Below are positions 11,112-19,799 of a DNA stretch of 32,220 nucleotides, piece after piece. The DNA is taken from positions 1 through 32,220 of the forward strand of contig JAPEVF010000523.1 of NCBI GenBank assembly GCA_029747585.1, in the 5' to 3' direction. The position numbers and the translations under genes were made by a program. Each line of letters begins with the position of its first letter. The stretch's first letter is position 1. The notes beneath the pieces were generated by a model that searched no databases, was not told where the DNA came from, and saw only the letters and a list, made by a program, of their open reading frames with translations. This DNA is from Pleurotus djamor (lineage: Eukaryota; Basidiomycota; Agaricomycetes; Agaricales; Pleurotaceae).

Positions 11112-11766
11112 AGATCCACTTCGAGTGGTCAGTCCTTATCGGTCCCTCACTTGCACATCCTTATTTCTTCCTCCATCCCGTCGTGTTCGCTCATCTATAC
11201 CGCCTCTTGTCGCTGTCTTCCTCATCTCTCGTGCATCTACTCATTCACTCCAGTCATTCCTTTGCGTCCGTCTTTCGTGTCTTATGATCTTTTCGTCGTG
11301 GTCCGTTCTTGTTATCTTTCCCCCGTTTTCTTGTCGCGCTCTCACCATTCCATCCTTGCCGTGTTTCTCACCTTTAACTGATCTTTTGCATCATCCTATC
11401 CACCCTGTCGTTACTCACTCTTTTTGTTCATCCAGACTACTCCCATTGCCTTGTTTTCTTGTCGTGTCTCATTCTCCCTATCCCACTTTGAACATTTACG
11501 TCCAATCCTTTTCAACAACCTACTCTCACTGTCTTTACTCCGTATTGTTGTTCTTATCACATACGCTCCTTGCCTTTGTTCCTTTGCGCTTCCGTTCAGT
11601 GTACTGGCTTGTCTTCCGTGCATCCCTTCATCCGTTCTCCCGGCTGTTACCTACGTACTACCCGCTTCCGTAGTAGTTACGTTCTCTGGGCAGTAATCAT
11701 TTTCTTTGGACACTCCGACTTGTCTCAGTGACCTGTCGCAAATATACTATTGTGTTAACCCATGTT
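11112..11766. other. Convergent 3' intergenic region, no gene recognised
   Basis: Strongly pyrimidine-rich on the plus strand, between the 3' ends of two convergent genes. The long plus-strand open frame here is a by-product of this composition (mostly Ser, Leu, Phe, Pro). Confidence 0.4.
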
Positions 11767-12946
11767 TTATCCTCTGTTTCTCCTGCCTAAGATGTCGGCG
11801 CGTTGGCTCCTGCTGGGTACATCGATTTCATCTTTGGTCGGAAACGTCTCGTTTCCTTCTTTGATTGCGTCTTGTAAAACTGACATCTTAAGCGTCTCCA
11901 GCGTCCATTCCTGTTAGTATGACCATCATTTAGTAAAGGATCCATTTTCAGTCAGTGTGTTTTTCTTACCAATGTACTCCCCATTTCGAGTAAGACCATT
12001 CTTACAGAACACGTTACGACCGTACCTGGTGCCAAGGTGTTGTACATATCGAGCGGGCTTACATACTTCCCATTCTTGTCAAATACTTCGAGTTGGCTGA
12101 GGGCGTTCTCCTTTAACTTTAGGATCCCTTCCTTGTAATCCGATAGTCGAGTGTGGTCGTAGTAGTACAACCGATCTGGATCTTCATTTGAATCTGTCAG
12201 GTTTGGGTCCCTTCATTATATATTCCCTCAATGCTCACCTTTGCCTTCCGTCCATAGGGCACAGTTTCCTCCCCATAGTTCGATTTTCTGTTTGGCGTGA
12301 AATTAAACTGATTGTACCCATAATCGCATCACAGACTGCTTGTTTCACCTGGTATTTCGGTCCCAGATGAACCACGATCTGTCTATCATCACTATTCATC
12401 CTGCTGTCCCTCCAGGGGAACTGAGTCTGTACCGTCCAAACTATTATGCTATGAACATCCGAATCGTGACCCCACTTACAACGTAACCTTCCATTTCCTT
12501 GATATCGGTTGCTACAACGTCTTCCAATGTCCTCACTTGCGCGTCGAATAGTCCCTTCAATCGAGGATCAATTCCAGAAAGGCTACCCAACACGAACGTA
12601 TCGTATATCTCGTCCTTGTCTGTAATATGCGGCGTCTTTTCGGACAGTCCAGATGAGTATCCCCGCCTTCTTTGTCTGGCAACTCGCTCACAGTATGATT
12701 GCCACGGAAACCTACAACACTTCCGTTTCTCTCTCCTTGAACTGTCCCGACCAGATTGAACGCGATCTGCTCCTCGTTGAATGTTCCGTAGTAGTGACGA
12801 CCTCTTCCCACCTCGTATCGAATGAAATCTCGTTGGTATTTCGTCTCCGCGAGGACAGATGATTTCAAGTAGCTCTTGTATATGTATTCTATCTTCTCCC
12901 GCAGACAATCCTGATGGGCGTTTGATCCCTGAGTCGCCGGAGTCAT
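11767..12946 (-). CDS. Orphan agaricomycete protein, six exons, possible OB-like C-terminus
   Basis: Exons 12946-12692, 12614-12480, 12426-12337, 12287-12239, 12193-11970 and 11910-11767 splice in frame to 298 aa. The ATG at 12946 was chosen because longer open reading at the 5' side starts only with TTG. Landmarks: FNEEQIAFNLVG, then DEIYDTFVLGSLSG; KIELWGG at the fourth exon; RLYYYDHTRLSDYKEGIL; and PLDMYNTLAPGTVVTCSV, a strand-rich segment typical of a barrel that I associate with uncharacterised agaricomycete families. The 49-nt intron with a GTCTGT donor is the weakest join. It is the last of four same-strand genes running from 15421. No catalytic residues can be named. Confidence 0.6.
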
Positions 12947-13078
12947 TCTCGTTTCTTTTGGTGAGGCGGTTGTTCTTCCTTTTCTGGACGTGGAATTGCT
13001 GAGTGTGAATGCCCTCACGTGCAAAGGTTCGTCAATTCCATGGTCTCTGGATCATTCACACGTCCCTATTTACTCTGA

Positions 13079-13587
13079 TTACGCGTGAAAGAAAAAGGTT
13101 CCTTCGCTCTCGTCATCCAGATCACGCATTATAACATCCAACACATCATAACCCCGTTCATCCTCCTTCGTATATCCTACTCCCCCGACCAGTCGTAGTC
13201 TGTCGTTCTTCATCAACGCCACGTATAGGTACACTCGGTATTCATTGAATCGGAACACCTCAGTTTTCCATGTAGGGAACGTCGCGTTTTCCACTTAAGC
13301 ATTGCCCGGTTCTGTCAGTCCGTCTTGAAGCTTGGTGTACTACACCACTTACCTTGATTGAGATTCTTTCCCGTCATGAATACCCGCCAACTTCTTCGAA
13401 ACAGATCGTTCAGGAACCTTCTGTCGCTGTCTTCTAGGTTATCGCTACTGACGAACCAATAGTCCGTCTCAATGTCTTCTTTGTCGTATTCGTTCGCTAC
13501 TGTTGTCATGGACGGGTTGTAAGTGCCATCGTCGCTAACTCTACCCATGCATGGCTCACTTATCCGGAAGCTCCATCGTTTCTTCAT
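13079..13587 (-). CDS. Small orphan agaricomycete protein (DVLDVIM family)
   Basis: Exons 13587-13560, 13499-13353 and 13293-13079 give 129 aa in frame. Key stretches are MKKRWSFRI at the start, DIETDYWFVSSDNLEDSDRR, LFRRSWRVFMTGKNLNQ, and after the second intron VFRFNEYRVYLYVALMKND and YDVLDVIMRDL. I recall this order (an SDN-like loop, VF-TG, a Tyr-rich strand, then DVLDxM) from lineage-restricted agaricomycete proteins. The first intron is a multiple of three and open, so an unspliced product 20 residues longer is possible. Function unknown; no motif for catalysis or membrane insertion. Confidence 0.58.
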
Positions 13588-13865
13588 TTGGTGCGTATGG
13601 TCTGTTTGTCTGGATGTTATTGTAATGCGTACATTGGTCCACTCACGCCTTTTTATATCACCGTCCCGACTTCGGCTCGCCCTTCCTTCAGACTTCTTCG
13701 TGTGCAAGATTCCAGACTTCCGATGGCCCTTTTGTACCCTTTCTTTCGATGATCTTCTCTGATCCCCATGTGTATCCACTTCAAAACAAGGTTAATGCCA
13801 TTTGCAGTACGAACTTCCGCTCCTTCTATTTACGCATAGTTCATTTCCGGTAATCCTCTCTACTA

Positions 13866-14897
13866 TCACTGCCCGGTTCCATAGGCGTTGATCCGGCAAG
13901 CTCGGTTTAAGCAAGCCCCTCCTATCTTCCACATGATACTCGAAGTGAACGCTTCACGTTCACACTTGCACGGTTCAATTAGGTGGGTGTCCCTTGGCCC
14001 CCCCCNAGGTTACGACATCAATGTCTCGTCCGGTAGAAAGTCGTCTCCACAACACGGGGCAATTCCGCCCGCAATCCTTACCCAGATCCTCAGCTTGTAC
14101 GTATTCGTTTCCTATAACCTGAGATTTATACTCGTTCTTGCGTCCGGAATTGCCTATGCCACGATCACTACGACTGTTGTGCTTGGAGGGGTTTATAACT
14201 TACTGGTCACGTTTATCCCCTCTTCGTTGTATTTCGTATATGGGGAGTAAATGGTAGATGCAGTCATCATGGTCTTGCTCGCGGTGGACCGGATCCCCAA
14301 TATGCCCTCCAGTACCGTGTCGTTGGACCGTTGGATCCTGATTGAGACGGTGCCCTTATGTAATGGATAAGTGTCATATTGGCTGATGCAGGATGTCGCA
14401 GTTCGTACCTTCGACAATGTCAGGTGTCTCTCCAATAGGTTATCCGTCCAAACTGGTTCTCCCTCTCCTCTCATATGACTCTCAAGAAAGATTCGGAAGT
14501 TCCGAAGGTAGTCATGCCTGATGGATAAATCCATACATGTCATCTTGGAATCCGTCTTGCCAAAAAGGCAGATGGATGCAACGACATCCCCAAAAATGAC
14601 GGAATGGCTGACCGCTAGGTTATCCCAGAATTGCAAGATTGCGTCTGGATCGAAGAACTCTGACAGTACTCTTCGAGTCCGTCCGCGAAGACGATCCATG
14701 ACGATCCGTCTCGTATCTCCGCATACATCTTGTAACGCAGCCAAAGAGCTCAGTGGGCAGTGATAGACGATCTCGCGGAGGACGTCTTCCGTCAGCACGG
14801 TTGATTTATCTGGTAAATGTCCATGGTCCAGGATTCGCGATGGAAAGTCGCACTTTCCATTCTCTTGCATGCCTATAAGATTATTTGGAGGTATCAT
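13866..14897 (-). CDS. F-box protein with nucleotidyltransferase-like core
   Basis: The main exon (14897-14204) begins at an ATG; a 50-nt intron leads to a second exon from 14153. Residues 34-70 form an F-box: LTEDVLREIVYHCPLSSLAA followed by a C and RR, the expected spacing for Skp1 binding. About residues 100-126 (IFGDVVAS then CMDLSIRH) sit where the fragments at 1-387 and 30456-31310 have GGS and LDVYV, so all three seem to share a nucleotidyltransferase-type fold with eroded catalytic acids. Exon 2 carries the signature CGRNCPVLWRRLSTGRDIDV that I associate with the same agaricomycete family. The end is unsure because of an N within a C/G-run at 14006. Likely role: substrate adaptor of an SCF ubiquitin ligase, by inference. 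Confidence 0.66.
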
Positions 14898-14926
14898 TCT
14901 ATCGTTTCATCCGTAAGTGCCATTTC

Positions 14927-15421
14927 TCATTCTCCTAGAAGTACTGTGACGCACCTGGTTAAGACGGTGCCTATACCCATGGACCCGTATGCGTCTAAAT
15001 CGACAGGACTCCCAAAATTGTTTTTATGGGCTACAACGACCAGATTTCCGTGTATCCGTATCTTCCGATCCGTCAACTTAACCAACGTTGCGTTTTCAGT
15101 AACTTGACGTGTTGTTGGGAAGAATACAGTATAGCTGATTCGGTCGCATTGAGTAAAATAACCTCTTGTGTGGTCAATGGTAACCCGTAGCTTGTCCGCA
15201 TCGAATGTGACCTTACTTTTCAAGGCCTGTCGTCGAACAGTCAGGGTCATTCGTCCGATAGTAGACACACCATTTACCGATTGGTCGAGCCAGGTTGATA
15301 GGTCCAAGTCGTCACAATTGATCGCCTCTTCGAGCATCCGGTCGGGTGGCACCTCTATCACTATGGGGCGATCGGTGTCGCATGGTAAGAATAGTGCCTT
15401 GTAGGTTTTTCGTTGATTCAT
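14927..15421 (-). CDS. Small orphan protein (KALFLPCDTDRP), possibly DUF3846-like
   Basis: A single ATG-started frame of 164 codons. It opens NQRKTYKALFLPCDTDRPI and later has KLTDRKIRIHGNLVVVAHKN followed by SPVDLDAY. The opening and the HGN-VVV-H pattern resemble DUF3846-type and related small fungal proteins, but the match is by eye only. Its stop codon lies only 29 bp before the ATG of the F-box gene on the same strand. An intron inside residues 55-90 cannot be excluded. Function unknown. Confidence 0.55.
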   Translation of the reverse strand: MNQRKTYKALFLPCDTDRPIVIEVPPDRMLEEAINCDDLDLSTWLDQSVNGVSTIGRMTLTVRRQALKSKVTFDADKLRVTIDHTRGYFTQCDRISYTVFFPTTRQVTENATLVKLTDRKIRIHGNLVVVAHKNNFGSPVDLDAYGSMGIGTVLTRCVTVLLGE

Positions 15422-16169
15422 AGTGCAACGCGGTAGAGGTAGTGATGTGAGCGTGATGGGAGCGACGTATGCAGTCCAGTGTTACTCCTGCTTCCTTTCC
15501 TCTTATTCCATATACTCTGTTTGTATCTTATGGGAACGTGGTCCGATGGCCAGGGTAATTCCTTTCGCTTTCTACTCTATTTTTAGTCAATTTTTTNAAG
15601 TTCAGTGTGTGAGAACCCTCCTTGTATACACGCGTTCAAATGGCTTCTCGCAGAATACTCAAAACCATCGATCCGGCTTTTCTCTTTTAGTTCTACTCCT
15701 GTCACAGGAACCGTCCAATGTGAGCAACCATCCGGAGCTATATGTAGCTTCTCGTAGAATCCTCGTATCGCATCAATCATGAATTATCTTCGAGTATCCT
15801 TCTAATTCGGATCCTGTCAAGGTACACAAGTCTTACCCCAACTCCACTTACATTTCTGGCGTCTCCGTACGACTCGTTGACCCTGTCAGTTGAATCACTT
15901 TCCTTCTTCCCTATGTACAGATTCGTCCATCCATTTACGTTGACATTGGTTGAACTTTCATTCTATGCGTTTTCCGAAACAGGCTGGCGCTGTTACTGGT
16001 TGCCGCCGCGCGTGTACAATTACGGGTTTTGGGACGTCGTCTTAAATACCCTCATGACTAGTCCGTTTTCATGTATTGGGCTCATACATGATTCTTGCCT
16101 GAAGCATCCTAAGCCCACCCTGCTTCCAGGGAGTCCCATTATACGCCCTCAGTTTTGCTCTCATAACCC
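15422..16169 (-). pseudogene. Fragments of another orphan gene upstream of the Helitron
   Basis: Two coding-like minus-strand pieces lie here. One (about 15960-15784) includes NGWTNLYIGKKESDSTDRVN and, after a readable putative intron, LVYLDRIRIRRIL. The second (15780-15583) starts MIDAIRGFYEKLHIAPDG, then SHWTVPVTGVELK and YSARSHLNAC, a pattern I recall from agaricomycete orphan proteins. They are in different frames and I could not splice them; the second ends at an N at 15597 after a T-run. A broken or mis-sequenced gene fits. The rest of the interval shows nothing, and the Helitron 5' end, which should lie hereabouts, is not identifiable. Confidence 0.4.
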
Positions 16170-19100
16170 ATGGATTCGTCTCCGTTTCCTGCTGTTCTCC
16201 CTGACCGCATGCGGTCTGCTGTCATTGTCCTTGCTATCGCTGTCCTAATCACCGTACTATTATGGTGGTCCGGTTTTCGTGGGGCCGTCGTCTGTGATGC
16301 ATGTAGTTGGGAAGGACGTCATTGTGGTTGCGCTTCTCCTTTGACTGGTGGCGGTTGTGTCCGCGTCATCCGCTATTCGGATGTCTCCCGCTTTTCGATA
16401 AGGTCGTATACCCCCGTCGAGCCCAATACCTTGCTCCATTATCATGACTACGTGCCGCTCACATCCATTCCGGATGATACTGAGTCATCATTTGTCGTAT
16501 GTAAAATTCCGCTGACCTCGTTGCAACATTTTATACCTTTCCCGTTGTTTCGCTCTTTGGTGAAGACTCATGGTATTTTTATGAAGCGAAAGGATTCCAG
16601 GTCCCATCTAGATAGTATGGTCCAAGGCCATACGTGTGATTCTTGTGTCAAATACGTCGTCCTATTCCGTGCTGAAGTTGTCCCGGTTGAACTCCCTACA
16701 ACTACTGCTCATTCGGATGACGCCTTATCGTCATTTCCGCCACCGCCCTTGTCGCTAGATGCTAAGCGGAATCTTATTGCAAACGCTTGCGCAGTATTAT
16801 CCCCTGCTGCCTTTCAGGAGCGTGGATGTGCTGTTTGTGGTATCTTGTGCAAAACAGACTGTCTTACGCCTTTGTCCGTCGTGAAAAACCTTCTGAAAGT
16901 CCTTTGCGTTGATGGGGTATCGGTTAAGGACATCAATCAACCCCCTCATGAATCTGACAAGGGAGGTGAATCCCCTGTCATTGACGCTAGCTGTACCGAC
17001 ATTTGTAACCAATGTCGACGGAGTTTGCGTGACGGAAAAGTTCCCCGGTATGCACTAGCCAAGGGGTTATGGATAGGGGATATCCCCCCTGAATTACAGA
17101 ACTTGAGCTTCTTTGAGCGCATGCTCATTTCAAAAGTTAGGCATAGTCACTGTTTCCTCAAGGTCCACACCGGTGCTCGGAAGATGGTAGCTCACGCTGT
17201 TTCCTTTGAAAGTCCTGTGATAAAGGTTTACACAGTTTTACCCCCTCCCAAGGAGGACATCGAGTCCGTCGCAGCGATTTTGTTCACCGGTCCCAATGCA
17301 CCGACTGAAGACGATTATAAGCGACTTCCTATCCTTGTGAATGTCGATCGAGTCAAGCTCGCGTTGAAATGGCTCATATCAAACCACATGGACTACGAAG
17401 GAGTGTTTATTTCGGACGATAATCTTTCGCAGTATTTGTCAAATCCCACTTGCCCTCCTGTGTCTGTGTTCTACAAGTCGGCTGATGGTACAAAGGTAAC
17501 CGTCGATCCAGCCGTTTTTGACATGTCTGCGGAAGACGGGGTGACCGGTGGGGTATGCCCCATTATTGTACAGGGTCTGGTGGCATCTGAACTCGAAACC
17601 ATGTCTACGTCTGAGATGAAAGCGGAAGCGTTGTCGTATCTAACCAAAGGAGGAAAAATTCTCGCTGTTGGTCGAAGTGAGCAACCCGAATCAATTTGGA
17701 ACAATCCGCATTTGTATCCCCAGATGTTTCCGTGGTTGTTTCCATATGGCTTGGGTGGTCCAGGTTCCGTCCACAAAGTCTCTGTGGAAAAACATGTGGA
17801 GCGTTTACTTATGTACCATGATAAGCGTTTTCAATTAGACCCTTCGTTCTGTATCGTGGCGTTCAGTCATTCCCAAATCAAAAAATCTTCGACCCATTCT
17901 TTTATTCTGGCCGATAAGCGAAAGTTTAGAGAGATTAGCGAGCGGTTTCTTAGTCTAGATATCACATCCTTAGAGGCAATTGCGACTCGGTTGAAACATA
18001 ATGAATACGTACCACCTTCTACACAAGCAGAAAAGGACTGTTACAAAGTCCTTCAGGATCTGGACGCCGTCGCCGGACATGTCCAGGGGTCGGCGACCTC
18101 TAAGAAATGGTTGCGTAACGAAATCTGGTCCCTCATGTACATCTGCGGTAGTCCTGTCTGGTATTTCACTTTGTCGCCCGCAGATAACCTACACCCTCTT
18201 TCGCTTTATTTTGCCGGCACGGGTCAACTCTTTCATGACTCCATCCTTCCTGGTGATGCTCGTTTACGGCTGATATCGAATAATCCGGTCGCGTCTGCCC
18301 GTTTCTTTAATTTCATGGTTAATTTGTTTATCACCGACGTCCTGCGATTCGACTCGACGGAACAAGGAATACTGGGTCCTGTGGAAGCCTATTACGGAAC
18401 GGTTGAACAACAAGGTAGATTGGCTCTACATTTACACTCACTCATCTGGATACGTGGATTCAATTCTCCGCAGGATCTGCGTAATCGAGTCATCGAGAAT
18501 CTGGATGGATTTCGTTCCAGACTACTTGCGTACCTCGAGGATTGTCATGTTGGAGAGTTCTTAACCGGTACACATGAAGAAGTTGCTCAGATGGTGTCCG
18601 ATAGACAGGAGAATCCGTCCTACCGAAATCCAGTTCAATCTTTGCCCTTGTCGCCACCTCCGTCGTGCGAGTGCCCCGAAATAGGCTGCGTTCATCAGCC
18701 CAGAATGTCCCGTTGGTGGCAGTCTTTCAGATTGACCGTTGATGACTTATTATTCCGTTCTAATCTCCACAACTGTGGTCGATATATAAAAAAGGACGGT
18801 ACTCGTAGTGTTCGCATGCTCTATAAGGGTTGTCGTGACAATCCTTCCGGCACATGTCGGGCAAGATTTCCTCGACCTATTGTCGAAGATACTCTGTTTG
18901 ATGAAAAAACCGGGGCGATCACCTTTCGCAAATTGTGTGAATGGATGAATTCCGTTAATCCTGTCACCACATACCTCTTTGGATGCAATACTGATATGAC
19001 ATGCCTACTTTCCGGAACTGCTGTTAAAGCGGTCATCATGTACGTATCTGAATACATCTCCAAATCATCCCTAAAGACCTACACCATGTTCGATTGCGTG

Positions 19101-19799
19101 CGGTCTGTACTGTCTTATAACGTTGAACTTCATAATGATAGGACATCGTCTTCCGGTGACAGTGCTCGCGCGCTGATGGCAAAGGTTGTCAATCAATTCA
19201 CCGCTAAGATGGAATTGGGGTCCCCCATGATTTGTATGTACTTGCTAGGGCATCCTGATCATTATTCGTCGCATACATTCGTTCCGTTTTATTGGAAGTC
19301 CTTCGTTGCAGAGGCAAGATCATTCTGGTTTGAGAGTGACCCTTTCCATTCTAGTCAGAAACTGGCGGTACTCCGTCAGGATGAAACCGTTATCGGGTGG
19401 ACCAGTGTATTTGACTATACAAAGCGTCCGCTTGACCTTGAGTCTCTCTGCTTATTTGAATGGATTCGACGTTGTACCCGTGTGAAGAAGAAACGTGCTC
19501 CCAAAGTTACCGAAGAGAGTGAGCATGATTCGGACGGATACATATCCGATAACCCTCAGCGTTCACGCAAATCTCGCAAGGAAAAAGTACCTTCTTCCGT
19601 GAATCTTCCCTTCGCCCATGATCATCCATTGGCCAAGACACATCAATGTCGATTTCGCTCCGATACAGACGTCATGGTAACTTCTGGACGCCTTATTCCT
19701 TCTTTTCTTGGTGGCCCCCCCCCCTCGGAAGGATGCCGACAGGGAGTACTATTCTTGTGTCATGTTGACTTTGTTTCGCCCGTGGCGAACGGGCGCTGA
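16170..19799 (+). CDS. Helitron Rep: DUF6570-like region and HUH endonuclease
   Basis: Rolling-circle initiator that nicks and joins DNA strands during Helitron transposition. The first 36 residues include a long hydrophobic run (about 16-35), unexpected in a nuclear transposase, so the true start may be further downstream. Around 275-345 CTDICNQCRRSLRDG and LAKGLWIGDIPPEL match the DUF6570 region of Helitron proteins. From about 537 the Helitron-like N domain begins (HVERLLMYHDKRF), leading to the HUH motif H754-L-H756 in LALHLHSLIWIRG and the paired catalytic tyrosines Y958 and Y962 in YVSEYISK. The tail from about 1100 is basic and Ser-rich. The frame ends shortly after the ten-C run at 19715-19724; a continuation one base over leads straight into the helicase part. 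Confidence 0.9.
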   Translation: MDSSPFPAVLPDRMRSAVIVLAIAVLITVLLWWSGFRGAVVCDACSWEGRHCGCASPLTGGGCVRVIRYSDVSRFSIRSYTPVEPNTLLHYHDYVPLTSIPDDTESSFVVCKIPLTSLQHFIPFPLFRSLVKTHGIFMKRKDSRSHLDSMVQGHTCDSCVKYVVLFRAEVVPVELPTTTAHSDDALSSFPPPPLSLDAKRNLIANACAVLSPAAFQERGCAVCGILCKTDCLTPLSVVKNLLKVLCVDGVSVKDINQPPHESDKGGESPVIDASCTDICNQCRRSLRDGKVPRYALAKGLWIGDIPPELQNLSFFERMLISKVRHSHCFLKVHTGARKMVAHAVSFESPVIKVYTVLPPPKEDIESVAAILFTGPNAPTEDDYKRLPILVNVDRVKLALKWLISNHMDYEGVFISDDNLSQYLSNPTCPPVSVFYKSADGTKVTVDPAVFDMSAEDGVTGGVCPIIVQGLVASELETMSTSEMKAEALSYLTKGGKILAVGRSEQPESIWNNPHLYPQMFPWLFPYGLGGPGSVHKVSVEKHVERLLMYHDKRFQLDPSFCIVAFSHSQIKKSSTHSFILADKRKFREISERFLSLDITSLEAIATRLKHNEYVPPSTQAEKDCYKVLQDLDAVAGHVQGSATSKKWLRNEIWSLMYICGSPVWYFTLSPADNLHPLSLYFAGTGQLFHDSILPGDARLRLISNNPVASARFFNFMVNLFITDVLRFDSTEQGILGPVEAYYGTVEQQGRLALHLHSLIWIRGFNSPQDLRNRVIENLDGFRSRLLAYLEDCHVGEFLTGTHEEVAQMVSDRQENPSYRNPVQSLPLSPPPSCECPEIGCVHQPRMSRWWQSFRLTVDDLLFRSNLHNCGRYIKKDGTRSVRMLYKGCRDNPSGTCRARFPRPIVEDTLFDEKTGAITFRKLCEWMNSVNPVTTYLFGCNTDMTCLLSGTAVKAVIMYVSEYISKSSLKTYTMFDCVRSVLSYNVELHNDRTSSSGDSARALMAKVVNQFTAKMELGSPMICMYLLGHPDHYSSHTFVPFYWKSFVAEARSFWFESDPFHSSQKLAVLRQDETVIGWTSVFDYTKRPLDLESLCLFEWIRRCTRVKKKRAPKVTEESEHDSDGYISDNPQRSRKSRKEKVPSSVNLPFAHDHPLAKTHQCRFRSDTDVMVTSGRLIPSFLGGPPPSEGCRQGVLFLCHVDFVSPVANGR

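Noticed and set aside
11074..11696. 199-codon plus-strand frame after the 631-aa gene
   Set aside because: Same composition effect; starts inside the upstream gene and reads as low-complexity Ser/Leu/Phe.
13025..13078. Joining the genes at 13079-13587 and 11767-12946 into one
   Set aside because: It needs a 36-nt intron (GTAATC donor), shorter than any convincing intron here, while both models close in frame separately.
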